Assembly (NCBI RefSeq): GCF_051014685.1
Contig: NC_135060.1
Location: forward strand, 4,340,001 to 4,404,000
Source of the DNA: Ptiloglossa arizonensis
Lineage: Eukaryota > Arthropoda > Insecta > Hymenoptera > Colletidae
DNA length: 64,000 nucleotides
Reading direction: 5' to 3'
How positions within the stretch are numbered: position 1 is the stretch's first letter; the number at the start of each line of letters is the position of its first letter. Made by a program: the position numbers and the translations under genes. Below are positions 1-13,000 of this stretch, in pieces. The notes under the pieces are model-generated. The model was not told the origin of the DNA and made no database searches. It saw only the letters and a list, made by a program, of their open reading frames with translations.

Positions 1-1614
1 ATTGAATTCGCAAACAGAGATCTTGAGTTCAAGGGAAGAGTTCCTTTCATTCGAGGTTGCTTTCTCTTTCATTTAACGTGAATACAGGGTGTCCAAGTTT
101 TTTCACGTAAAACTTCGCCAGCATCTTCCAGAAGCAAAATTGATCAGAAATTTTATACGAATGTAGGCTCTGAAATGATTTGTTAAAAAGTTGTACAAGA
201 ATTACGAAAATTTTCAAGCTTCGAGAAAGGATTTATTTAAATCGAGTAACACGATTTCTGTGGTTATGATACGACAAATTTCGTTATTTGCGAATGAAAT
301 AAATTTCGGTTATTTGTACGAAGCTACTTGTTATTTAATTTTAAGTACGTATTTGCGAAAGAATTTGCAATCTGCTGCAGTGCTGTATCCTCCTGCACGA
401 GAATGCGTTCTTAGAAAGTAAATTTAATGTGAAAAGTGCAAGGGAGTAAGAATTTTAAGGACGTGTGTCGGAACAGAGCTGATTTATTCGAGTGTGGTTC
501 TACATTGCATGCGTGAATACTTACGGGCGGTAGGTTTGCTAGTAACACACAATTAATAACGAAGAACTCGTTTGGCGAGTTTGCTCGAAATAATGTTAAC
601 TCTCGGGAATCAGAATAGTCTGGAAACACAGCAAACAAAAGTCAGTTAATTTTCACGGGAAAGATCGAGGAAAGTAAGACTAGGATAATGTGCATAGGTA
701 CACTGATATTATGCAATACTGGATTGATAATATTTTTAATTATTTCCTTAATTATATGTAGAATAGTTCAGTAGAAACAGGTTACTTGAATTACAAAGAA
801 AAAATCTAGTGTCAATGAGAAAAGGACATTAGAAAATTAGAAAATGATAGAAAAAACGAAAAATTATTTCAAACTTGCAACTGTTTGTAGGATTATTTTA
901 TACCCGAAGAGTATCGTACAATCTTACGGTCGAAATCTTTGTGAATATAGAATGAAATAACCCTGCTTTTGATAAAAAAAGTTTCCGATCGTCGTGTAAC
1001 TTGAAGAACCTGATTTCTAAATTCAACTAACGAACCTGTTCCAACTTATATCTGATAAGCCAACGTCACTATCTAAAGTAAAGTTTCTTGTTACCGTAAG
1101 CGAAGACGCTCTACCTAATCTGGGTTGACGGTTTCCCAAAATGTTACTTTGAAAATCATTCCGAAATCCCTTCCAAAGTTTCTTCGAGAATATGGTAAAT
1201 AGAAACTTTGTTGCCTCTGTTGCACATATAATAAATTTATCCAAATATAATATTGGAACGGATTACACCGGTATAACTTTTGTCGTTAAACGTATTCGAT
1301 AAAATATCGCTACGCCTGTATCAAGACTTGGATATTAAGATTGTACCGGTACAATTGTTACGAACATTTATTATCAAGATACGATGTAGAAAAGCTTAAG
1401 GGTATTCGTACGAGATTCGTAACAAATCGTTCGTTATTCACGTGACAATCCAATATCCAACAGGGAGCTCTATATCCACTATGTAGGATATAGTGGATGA
1501 TCCTGGTACGTAGCCGTGACTTATTAGTTGCGAAACTATGTATCCGCGTTATTATAGTAATTTAATTAGACGGCCATGACCTTATTTTCTGACTACGAAG
1601 ACATGACACCTTCC
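1..1614. other. AT-rich non-coding stretch
   Basis: No open frame with a convincing start, codon bias or recognisable protein on either strand. The sequence is AT-rich with short A/T runs. I see no RNA gene, and no repeat longer than a few tens of bases. Confidence 0.6.
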
Positions 1615-1965
1615 CAATGGTCAACTAGAACCTCTAGACTCGATAGCAGTGATTTGACCGTGGCTCGACGACATGCCTCGGCACACATGAACTCTTAATG
1701 ATCCAACCAGACACCCATAACCTTCAAGTGATACGACAAGGAACCCTTGCCACTCTAGTGGCTCCACCTAGAAACCTACGATACTCTAGTGGGTCAACTA
1801 GGGTCCCCTGACAGTCTACCGGTTGAACGAGGGATTCATGATTCCCTAGCGATTCAAACAGGGATATACAATCCCCTCGTGACTCAAATGGAGACACATG
1901 ATCCCCCAATGATTCAACTACGGACACGTACACTCTTAGTGCTCCAATTAAAAACCTACGAAACA
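1615..1965. repeat. 30-base degenerate minisatellite
   Basis: Blocks of 30 bases follow one another, best seen from 1700 on. Each begins with a variant of gattcaa (or gctccaa, gactcaa, ggttgaa), has a purine-rich middle and ends with a variant of ctctagt or ccctcgt. About nine clear copies, plus weaker ones at the left end. Because 30 is a multiple of three, both strands keep frames open through the array, which explains the short open frames here. I do not regard these as genes. Confidence 0.8.
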
Positions 1966-2199
1966 TTTTCAATACTTGTTACTTATCTCAAACAATGACT
2001 CAAACGTTCGAGATTTCAAATGTCAGACTTCAGGAATTCCCTCACAAATTCTTCTCAATTTATACCAAAGCTACCTAATTCTTTCCAATTGCAACCTATA
2101 CATGCCCAATCGGTTCAATGCAAAGATTTCGTGGTTCGTTTTATCAAACTATCACCGGTGCAGTTCTCTCTCAATACTTTGGATCATCGCTCCTACCAA

Positions 2200-3210
2200 A
2201 ACATCCATAAAACCGTCGTTTACCCCGTTTCTTCGCATTCGATCGTTTCCACATCTTCGACGTTACGACTCCGCGTCGATGTTGCATCCACCCGGCGGTT
2301 ATAAATTTCTACAATTAACCCCAGCCGTGAACCGATCGCGGTATCCCTGTCGTGAATTCCTTGAATATTTCTATGTCGGAGGTCTTTCGCGAATTACGGC
2401 GAGAATCGTCCGAGACCGGGGTTGATCGGGCGTTTTCCCATCGGGGATCTTCGTGTCCACGCGGGCACACGAACGAGCGTAGACACGAATGGGATGAGAA
2501 CGGAAGTTCTCGTGGCGAGTCGAGCGAACTCGTAAGGAAGGAGGGTTGGAAGGTCTCGGGAGTCGTCAAGTCGAGCTGCCGGAGTCGAAATGGCAGGGTA
2601 AAATTGGCGCAAGCATCGATGCATAAAAAGCTCCCGGGACATATATACTATATTCTCCCACCTTCCATCCTTTTCACCCCTCCCGGCGGCATACGTCCAC
2701 CCTCTCTTCTACTTCTTTTTCTTCTTCGGCTTCGACGTTCGCGCTTTCCTTGGCGACTTCCTCGCGCTTTCTCCGTTTCTCTCCGCCTAGGCCGCCTCGT
2801 TGGTCTCTACAGCGGACAGATATCGATCCAGCCTACTCTATAAATAGACACGCGGGTCGTCGACGGTATTTAGCATTTCACAACGAACTACTTATTCACT
2901 TGCGCGGTATGCGTGCACCGTACGAGAGATCGTGACAAGTAGGCGTAACGTTTATTCGTGTCGGTGTTCCAGCGGTAGAAACGGTTCAAATTCCTCTCCG
3001 TTGTAACTGCTCGCTTTTACGGGCTTTGCATCGTACCTTTCTCATCTTCTCATCTATCTCGACGCTACCCTCTTCACGGTTTCTCGTCGCTTCGTTTCAG
3101 GGAGCGATGAAAATTAAAAGAGTCGATGGTTTTCACATTGACGCGCGCGTGGACCGTCGCGAGTCCTGTCCCGTTTCACGTAGGCTGTTCTGTGAGCATC
3201 GTGTCTGACC
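2200..3210. other. GC-richer block with possible promoter
   Basis: Base composition shifts from AT-rich to GC- and CpG-rich between about 2200 and 3210, with pyrimidine-rich runs around 2690-2790. Overlapping frames are open on both strands, as expected from few AT-rich stop codons; none has a recognisable domain. A TATA-like element lies inside. This could be a promoter or enhancer of an unseen transcript, or only a compositional island. Confidence 0.35.
2839..2847 (+). promoter_or_regulatory. TATA-box-like element
   Basis: The sequence TATAAATAG is a full match to the TATA consensus and sits in an otherwise CpG-rich block. An expected start site about 30 bases downstream falls near 2870; the nearest initiator-like TCA is at 2878-2880, about ten bases further than usual. 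No downstream coding exon is recognisable, so promoter activity is an inference. Confidence 0.3.
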
Positions 3211-3850
3211 TACTTCAGAAATCGAACTTAAAAACAATGAAATAAGTCCCTGCAATCGTGTGTCATGCTTGGCCTTGTTCACCGGGTTATAGCCAGGCTT
3301 TCTATCGCGATAACTCTTTCGATGAACCGAGCCTGTATTCGAATTATTGCGAACAGTCCTCGATACCTTGGACATGAACCGTGATTCGATTGTTTCTACA
3401 GCGATCAAGTGATAAGTAAATCGAATAAAATGGATCGATGATTATTTTGGTCGATCGGTTCTTTGGGAATCCTCTTTGTAAGTACGATCGTATAGACATT
3501 ATAAGTGCAATTGGTAAGAATAGGATAAGGTACGTAGAGTCTTCAATCTTCCACGTACAGGTGGTAGATAGGTATGGTTAATCAATTTTGCAATCCTGTC
3601 TTCTACATACGATCGTATGGTGTTTGATCTAACGTGATTGTTCGTAGAGCGTAGAACAAGATGGATCTTTCAATCTATCAACGAAGCAGTTTTTCGAGTC
3701 TTCTGTGCGCGATTGTATACTCTTCGAACCAGTGGGATTGTTAACCTTTGCAAGAGTACCGATGCACGGGTGTACGTTTAATTTGCAATTAATTTTAAAC
3801 ACCGTTACGTGAAAACGATCACTAAAATCGTGAAACCTTTGTTTTTTCGC

Positions 3851-4165
3851 TCTATTCGTTTTCTCATACACTGTTTGACCATAATCACCTTATCTTGGAC
3901 TTAGAATGCATTTCTGCACTTATAAGTTTCACTCTGAAAGAATGAACACCCTTCGCTGTGAAAATATACCAAATATTCCGTACACACTGTATCTTTCCAT
4001 CTTATTCGTTTTCTCGTACACTGTTCGATCACGATCATCTTATCTTGGAGTTAGAATGCATTTACGGTTAAATTACCCCTGTAAATTTCACCCTAAATAA
4101 ATGAACACTCTTCGTTGTGAAAACGTTCCAAACATTCCATAAGGACTATTCATCCTATTCGTTTC
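3851..4165. repeat. 150-base tandem duplication
   Basis: Two adjacent copies, starting at about 3851 and 4001, share ctattcgttttctc, gttagaatgcattt-like words, and a tail with atgaacac followed by tcg-tgtgaaaa. A third partial copy (attcgttt...) begins near 4157. The copies differ at scattered positions, so the duplication is not recent. No protein is encoded consistently across copies. Confidence 0.75.
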
Positions 4166-5459
4166 TCCTATTACATAAAATATCTCCTCAGTTTTTCCCA
4201 ACAGCTTTACCATCGACTCGGAAGAGCCTACTCGATAGAATTTGCTCGTCACTTTTTTGCTAACGTTGAATACGTTCAACAGGCATCTCTAAGTTCTACT
4301 TGATCTCGTTTTTCAGCTCCACGGGCCGTTTCCGACTGTAACGACCCTCGTTACACCGCTCCCGACCGATTCTGAACGTGGAAAGTGATCGTGGCTTGTA
4401 GTTTTCATTACTTAAGGCAACGTCGTAGCTGCAGCCTGCATTCGTATAGGTTATATTATGACACCTACGTACACGTAGGTACATACTTTCCAGTTGCGAC
4501 GCTCGTTCACGTCGTGTTTTAATACAAACGGTTAACAAACCTGGTTAGTACCACCGGCCAGGGATTATTCCCCCGAGTCTTAACCAATTTAGTCGCCAGT
4601 AGTAACGTAAGCAGGTGTACCGTTTATTCGTGGCATAATTGCATGTGGCGAGAGTGAATCTCCAGCACGTTCAACTCCGTTCTACGCTCGTGTCGCAGTT
4701 ACGGCAGTGATCCAAGTTGTTCGTGCAATTGTTCCTCTCGCGATACGAACACGCGAGATTAGAAACAATTCCTATATCGAGTGTCGTTGGATGAGAAATT
4801 AATCGATCCGGGTGGATATCGAGAAAAGAAAACGAGCTTCTGGTCCGATAACGATTGAAAAGATCCACGTGAACGATAGGAAGAGACACTCTTCATAAGT
4901 TTCACTTATCGTGATTCTCTCATTCAACGTTGTTCGAAGATGAACGTACACGTAGTTAACTTTACGTTTTTTTTCTTTCTCAAAACACAAATCTTTAAAG
5001 AAAGGATCGTTACTCGTAATATTTGTTCTTTGGAAATAAATGGATCCTCCTGTATATCGTACTTTCTGCTCGTGGTCCGGTAAGTAACGTAAATATTAAC
5101 GCGGTCAAGACAAGCGATACATTCTGCGTACAGAGTGGATCGTTTAAATGGGAATTCTGTTCGTTGTTTACGAATGCACGAAAGAAACTGTTAAACACAC
5201 GAAGCGATAAAGTTAAATCGAGCAGTTTCTTCGTATCTCTGCAAACGAGAAAATGATTTTCGCGTTCCTATTTAAATTACAGCCCTCCGTACCGAAGTAC
5301 CAAAGTTTATTACAAATCGTTGCCCATATTTCATCTACAAAATTATTAGTTGCATTAACCGTCGTTACTCGATTATTTCGTTATTAACGTAATTAATACC
5401 CATCGATGCTACCGAATGAACGCATTCGATCCTAAACGGTATTAATTAAATTACCCAAG
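4166..5459. other. non-coding stretch, no feature seen
   Basis: Mixed AT-rich sequence. All open frames are under about 80 codons, without recognisable motifs. Nothing is annotated here. Confidence 0.5.
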
Positions 5460-6260
5460 CAAGTCGACGCCGTATACCGCAGCGAGGCGGTGTTACGAGT
5501 TTGTCGTTGTATAATCCAACGATGTTTGTACGAGCCGGCGCACCGTGACGATGCTCAAAGCTGCAACGGTTATCGGAAACGATGAAAATAGAGAAACGTT
5601 CGCGTCGAAATCCTCCGTGGTCCTTTCGATTTCGAAATTAATGCAAATTTACATTCCCGACCGATCGTTTCCCGAAACGTGGTTCCAAGTTTCGAACGCC
5701 ACCCCCCCAGAGTTTCGATCGATTCATCGCTGGTGGAACAGCGCGGGGTGTTTCTATTTTTTTTTTTTATTTACCGTTCGCTCGCCCCGGCCGCTACGGA
5801 CGGTTTTGAATATTTAATAATTTTCAATTAACCCGGGCCGTAAGTTAATAAAAGTTTTCTCATCTGCATTCGGGGGGCATAAAAGGCAGCGTCGGTTTCC
5901 ACTAGGTTCGGGGAATAAGCGGTCCGCGCTAGCGAATAAACCGCGTTTAACCCGTTTCGTGCACGGTACGTAACTCCGTGTCCTCGATCTTCCGACTCCT
6001 CGTGGCCCGATACCTTTCCCACTGACTTATCTTTCCTGAAACAAGCGGCGGGGATGGTTCAATGCTTCCAGAAGAGGTCACCGAAGCCGTGTGGGTAGAC
6101 GTTAACGCGCCGGGGAGAACTTGGACGAAATGCACTCGAGCGAGCGATACCAAACGACGAAACTTTTGCCACGACGGACGGCGAAACTTCTTTCCTGAAC
6201 GGAACACCGAGAACACTTTGCCGATGATACGCCGGAGACGAGCCAGATGAATGCTAACCG
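5460..6260. other. CpG-rich block
   Basis: GC and CpG content rise relative to both flanks. A run of T (about 5757-5769) interrupts the block, and a cataaaagg motif near 5879 resembles a weak TATA element on the + strand. An ATG-started frame at 6062-6250 could encode about 62 residues rich in Arg and Asn, but it matches nothing I know and overlaps open frames on the other strand. Regulatory island is the most economical reading. Confidence 0.3.
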
Positions 6261-9200
6261 ACCGGAGTTTGTTTCTGTCTTGAGGTGCTGTTTGAACACT
6301 GCGGCCGGATTTCTTGTTAAAACTCGTTCGGATCGTGTTTCGTGAATCAACGACCGTAAGAAGTAGTACTTGGACGAATTAACCGTGAACCTGCACACTG
6401 AATCTACCGGAATAACTGTGAAGAAATAAACGATATTACAGGTGCTGGTGTCGTAATTTCGTATAATTACTTTTGGAAATTGTTTCATCCGTGTATCGTT
6501 TCCGATTCGCGCGTAACATTGCTCAACGTCTTCTTTTATTTGCGTCAATGGTTTTCTTAATTCGAATACGATGAATCGATCGCTAATTATTCGAAAATGT
6601 ACCACGAGGTCCAGTGTCCCTAGCACAGTTACTCGAAATTCGGTATTAGAATTGTTTTATTCTTCAATATCCAGCCGAAGAAATTCTAAAGATCGAAGGA
6701 AATTAACGAAAATATGTTTGAGATTTGTTACCGACCGAACCGTCGGATGCATGAAAATTCAGAGTTTGTACGGTGCGAGCAGAGTATCCAGAAAAATAAG
6801 GTAAATCACGTATGTAAAGTGTAAGGCAACGTGGATGGAGTGGAAGAAGTAACGTGTTTCTATTATATTGTACTTAGGTATACCGTTGTACCTTATGCTC
6901 GGTATACCGATGCAATGGATCACACCTGTTACTTCCTATTTTATTCTAAGTTAGATGCACTCTGTTATAATTTATACTTGGTATATCAATGCGATAGGTA
7001 GATCGCTTCTTCTTACGCCGCTTTCGCACCAAACGAACGAATTGTTCGATTTAAAACGTTGAAGAACCACGAGTTTCGCGAGTGTAACGCGGAATGATCG
7101 ATCGAGGATACCCGACCACTTCCGACGCTTGTACTCGGAATCATCGAGCAACCGTACATTTTGATTCTTCGCGATCTCTCGCTGTAATCGTTCCGTCTAT
7201 ACAGGGAAACATTGCTTACCAACAGTTGCTTTCACCTCCATTACTCACTCCAGCTGCCCCAACCCTTTAGCTTCCATTACGTACGAGTTCCTCCCCGAAT
7301 TTCTTACCGGGAAAGGGAACGATGCTCGATTAATCGATTCTGACGGGAAACCTCACCTGTGTTCGTTTCTCTTCGAGGATTCGTGACTGGAATGAACTCG
7401 TTTCGCGAGATATGTCAGCGCGAGAAGCACGCGTGCCGTGAAAACGTTTTCTAGCGCCGTTTAGTTTCAACCGCTTCTCGAAATTGGAAAGATTCTTCCC
7501 GAGGGTCGAACAAAGCGTGAAAATTTTGAGGACGATTCAGAAATTATTGATCGATTCTCGATAAATCTGGAAACGAAGTTCGAGAATTGTATTTGGGAAT
7601 ATAATTTGGATAAATTGTTTTTAAATGTGCTCAAATTGTAAATAGATAGATAGATTTTAGAAGAAGGAGAATCGTTACGTTACAGAAGTTTCTGTATTTT
7701 TGTTTAAGTTGAACCTGTTTGTTCTAAAACAGTGATTACTCTATTTACAAGAAAAAACGAATAGAATTGATGCGGATACGATCGAAAAAAATTATTTTTA
7801 AATTGTCGTTTCGGTGAGAAAACGAGAGAAACGGATTGGTTTACGAACCATTCAGACCCAAGTTTCGTCAATGTTATTTATAATTATCTTCGAATCGAAT
7901 TGTTCAAGAACGAAACGTACACCTTATCGTTCGAAACGTTCAGCCTCGCGTCGAATATCCAATCGTTTTTCCGCGGTCGTTAAATAATCTGCAAATATAT
8001 TCAAGATCACGCATTCGCCGAAGCATTCATAATACAAAATCCTGGATAAGCATGACGTATTAAACGCCATAACCGTGTGACAGGTTATAAATAATAGTCG
8101 TTTACGTAATCTCTACAACCATCAATATTTGCATTATTCAGAAATATTTAAACTTGCCAAAATGTCGTCCCCAAGTGCGTCACTAATGCTTGCATTACGT
8201 CGACGATCACCTGCACACCACGATCGGTACGTATTCGATTTGTCCCTATTAGAAATAGTAAACGTCGAATGAATCAATGAAACATCGACGCGCGTTTCGA
8301 TCTGCCTTGGAATACGCGTTTGCGACAAATCGAAGAAGAAAAAAATAATATTATTAACGCAAAACGAATAGTACGATCGAGAAGTCTTCGCACGGTACAC
8401 GCGACTGCACTTCGCAAATTAATTCTTAAGACCTCCGTTAGAGTGGTTTACTCCACTTCTAGATATATATTGTTATTAGAAATGAACCTACCTCTGAACA
8501 CGGAACACCTGATACCAGTTTTGTGTGCGTCGGGGTGGAGGGAGAGGGGCGTGACCGAAACATATACCATCGGTTTCGCCCGACTCGATACCGACTATCC
8601 TAAAGTTGTGAGACCCGGTGCAGATTATATGAAAATTATAGCACCGGTTGCACACGATCTCGTAACGTGGAAATCCACCATGAACGAACTATGGTACACT
8701 CGGTTTCAGCGACACACACGATTCCGCACTCGTGACACACGATACCGAGAACATCGGACACAAAGCCTAGACACGAAAATCTTTCGTATCGTTTCGGTAG
8801 CGACGATCTCGAATTGTTCAAAGCTGAAACAACGATCCTCGATTCTCGAGACTCGACACGGTATTGAAACGGTGGTTACGAAGATTTCGATTATACCCGG
8901 TGGTTTCGATGCAGCCTCTCGTTTCAACGATTCCGAACGATTTTTCGTGTTTCGGAGCTTCAGCTGGATGCAGAAACGTTTGACACGTTAGAGGTAGTTT
9001 CGATCGGTATTTATTGCCACGGTGCACGATCATTTCCGCTCAGGGGAACGAACTTTTACCCCGGATTCGAGTTACGGAATCTGCTACGCGCCGGTTATGT
9101 TTATTCGGTACGAGTATCCTTATTGGCCTCGGCCCGAGATAAAAGAAGCAATCTACTTTCGAGCGAATCGACGATTCCGATTTTACTTTTGCAAATGGGA

Positions 9201-9819
9201 ACTACTGTACTCGCTGTTCAGGGATTTCAGGCAATTGGGGTCACCGACAAGACCGGGGTTACCGGTTATGGCGAAAGGAAAGAAAAATATACAAAGATCG
9301 CGACTGTACAGACTCAATCTAAGACTCGATATAAAATATCGTCGGTTCGAACAATTTTCTTCGAATTTGGACATTTATTTTACTATCTCCACGTTAAAAA
9401 GAAATTATTACTACGTTCTTACTATTATATTTTAGAAACTTATTTTACCACTTCGTGGGTAATTTTCTTTCGTTTTATTCATTTATGATCGTATCGAGTT
9501 ACGGAACCCTTGGTGACAATGTGCGTTGTATATTTGCATAGAATCGCACGATTTGTTTACAGCTGGAATGAATTATCAGTGTTTAAAGATCTGTACTTGT
9601 AGCCGGTATATTAATATTTTCCAACTTATTGTAAAAGAACTACAGAATTTTCAATAATTTTCGTCTTTAGATTATATCTCGTCTCTTTTATCCAGAGTGA
9701 CCTGGATTCAGTGGTCGAGAAAGTTTTCATAAATCAATTTATAAGACACCGTCAAAATGGTGTACAATTTTTGTTTATGCAATATTGACCTACCTAATGA
9801 TTGTCACTGGTATTAAATT
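6261..9819. other. AT-rich non-coding stretch
   Basis: No gene is supported. A frame open across 8320-8991 has its first ATG at 8482 and would encode about 170 residues, but it has no recognised domain and no clear codon bias. Around 6870-7000 the word ggtatacc and relatives recur a few times, too loosely to call a repeat array. Confidence 0.5.
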
Positions 9820-9825
9820 CTACCG

Positions 9826-10085
9826 ATCGAGGGTCATCCGGTTAAGTGTGGTGTTAGCGGTATCGTGTCGAGCAGATCTGGGGTCGCTGTTATGGGGTTC
9901 CACGAGCTCGGGATCTTTAGTATTAAGTTCGAGGAATCGGTGATCGTTACTATCGGGGTTGGAAGTTTCTGAGGAGATCGCGATCTCGTTTCGTGCATCA
10001 GAGATCGTAAGCAACGAGTCGTAAGAGTCGCTGGTTCTTGCATTAACTGTGACGAGTCCAAGCTCATCAATATCGGATTTCTGTG
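9826..10085. repeat. degenerate short-period repeat
   Basis: Irregular blocks of roughly 30-40 bases with recurring gatc-g-ggtc, tcggggtt and gtt-tcg words follow one another. The reverse strand is open as a Ser/Asp/Thr-rich frame, which is what such repeats produce. Period and copy number cannot be fixed by eye. Confidence 0.35.
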
Positions 10086-13000
10086 ACACGTCTGTGTACT
10101 TCTGGAATCCCCGCTCTTTTCCAATTCAAGTGCTTCAAATATGACAAAATGCACAAAACGTGCATCATTGTACACGAGGGTGACTCTAGAAAGCTCTGAA
10201 CTTCATTTCCAATGAACGATGCATCGAAATTTCGAAATTTTTCTCTCGAACGCGCATTACATTCTTCTCGTTTCCCTGTATTTTAGTTCAGTCATTGGGA
10301 AGCTAGTTTAGAATACAAATCTAATTATCTACCCATAAAATCAAACGTTTCCATTCGATGGTGGAACAGATGGTCTCGGTTCTACGCAACGGCGAGCATA
10401 ATACACTGAAACGTTAAGCGCCGTGATAAATTATTTATGCAATTAGGAGCTCCTGCTTCTTACGTCGATGTGATTCTCTCTTCGAGGAAATAAATCTGTA
10501 CCCGTGTTGTCAGACATCGGTTCACAACTGAAATTCGTTCGATTGTTCTCCCCGGACGACGTTATGCAACGAAGAACGAACAACGCAAAGAATCTGTACA
10601 ACGACTTTGCCCGCTTTCCTTCTAATTTCTTCCTTTATTCGGCGTTAATGCTTACGAAAACACTTTCAATCGATCACCGTGGACTTTCGAGCAGACTCCA
10701 GAGAGTGAAGCCAACGGACGAGACAAGGAAGAATTGGCAATGAACGAACACAAAGAGAAGAGGTAACGTGGTCCAAAGTATTTACGATAATTATTTACAA
10801 TGAGAAGTTAACGAAGAGGATGTTTCAACAGTATGCAAATAATTGCTTGTTCTTTTCTTGCGTTTACGTCGCTGGGAGAATGTTTGAGATTAAATCGTTG
10901 TTGTTCGAGGTAACGAATTCGTGTTCGAAGAAAAGTCACGTGAATTTATATCACGTCGATTCTCACTCGAGAACAAATATTGTACGTAATATTATACGTT
11001 CGCGTGTTCTCTTGTAAATTTAACAGCAGCATTGTGGTTGCTCCATAATTTACCAAAGAGGTACCGACGATACACTTAAATTTTGCATAGCAAATCGACC
11101 GTCCGTGGAAACTGCGCGGTTACCATATTTACCCAGATGCTTTATCCGTTCGCATTTTCTTAACGTTTACATACTTTGGGTTTCATAAATATCCCTCTAC
11201 GAGGAAACGAGCATTCAATCAATTCGAAGAGGTGAAATGTTCCCCAATATTTCATGTTACGTCGGAGCCGAGGAATTTTTACGATGATATTTTTACTCGA
11301 ACGAGAACGCCGGGTTACTTATTGCAGTTTAACAATGGAAAATGTATTATTGTCCGAATGGAAAACGCTTTTAAATCCCAGTGGTTGACCTATTCGGGCA
11401 GAAGGTACGATTGCTTCTCTTTATTTCGCGCATATGTATATTTATTTGTGCATTCACCGTACGTATCGTTAAAGTATATTTCGAAAAAGTTAGAAATAAA
11501 CAGATGAATGCATACTTGCACGTGGCTTCAAAATTTTATATTTATTTACCATTATATGGACTCTTTTCTCGTTGGCAATGCAAACGCATATATTAATAAT
11601 TTATACGAATTATTTCTATTTAGTTTCGTTTCATCGAATACTCGTAAATATTCTGTGTCTAATAGGACTAGCGTAATTGGATTATAGTTTGAGGTCAAGA
11701 TTAGACGAGATTATTAGAGGTTAAGATTAAGTTCAATGTTTCATTTTATTTATGTTGTTAACATTGAAAGGAGTTTTACACATTTATGATCTTTGTTTTT
11801 AAATTGCAGCTTAAAAACCACAGTTATTTTACACGGTGTAACATGCACGACTGGGAAAACGTAACGCGCGTTATCGTTAAGCTCGATGCTTTGGATAATT
11901 GAAAAGTGGAGAGCTTTATCGTGGTTTCCATGTGGTTTGTCTTCCGTATAGAAAACCACCACCGGGTGGTATTTTCGGTTAAAGTTGACAGGCAGGACGA
12001 TGGATCGGTTTGAATGTAAATGCTTGCAAAATTGTCTCGACTGAATTTCATGCTGTCGTATTTTAGCAATTCATATCTTATTGAAATAAAAGCTTCCAAC
12101 ACCCTGAAAGGCTACAAGCAATAAAAAAAAAAAATGGACGTTCAAATGAACGATTACGCGTACATCGCATAAAGAAATTATTTAAACGGTGGAATTTAAA
12201 TGTTCGAATTCATCGGTGTATAATTTAATTACTAATGCATCGATAGAACTTGTTTTTTATTTGAGATACGTGGTGCAATAGTGAAATTTATTTAAATAAT
12301 TTCTAAAATTAATATTACAATAAATATCGAGTGATACGGTAAAGTTTTACTAAATTACTAAATTTAAATTTACTAATTTACTAAAATTACTTTCCGTCAA
12401 TGGTATTATGAATAAAGATTAATACTTGGATACTTAAAAAAATTCTTTTATATAAGATATCGATACCTGTGGCACTATTACCATTGTGATGAAAATTTAT
12501 ATCGATAATATTCAATATTCAATCGTATTTCTATGCACTTACCTTTTCGTTACAAGTCACCTACGTATTCGTTAGTCACGCAAATATATGTCTTCTTTCG
12601 GGTGAAATAAAATGTAAAATTGAAGAAGAAATAAATGTTTGGAAGAGCAGGTCGAAGCAGGTCGAACCTTTTCATAAAGAGTGTTCGGTGTAATTAAACG
12701 TGTACCCGATATTTAAATATAAGAGAAGAATCGGGGGATCAACTTGATCGATGGAAAAAATGTAATTTTATCTAAGGTTACGTTCTACGTTCGAATTTTT
12801 CGTTCGGAACGAGATCACGATTGGTGGTAAAAGTCTGAATACATAAGCTTCTGGTAATCCTACTTTTATATCGATTGGCACTCAGCTCCGCGTTACAGCC
12901 GCCAAAAGGTTGCTCCAATCCTTTCGCCAGAAGTCATTTATCAGTCGAACTCGTTTCATCATTTTAAGCCCGCAAGCTTTATGAGATACAGGGATCATGA

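Noticed and set aside
8482..8991. + strand frame of about 170 codons
   Set aside because: No codon bias, no domain and no splice or promoter context; length is within what chance gives in a CpG-rich, stop-poor patch.
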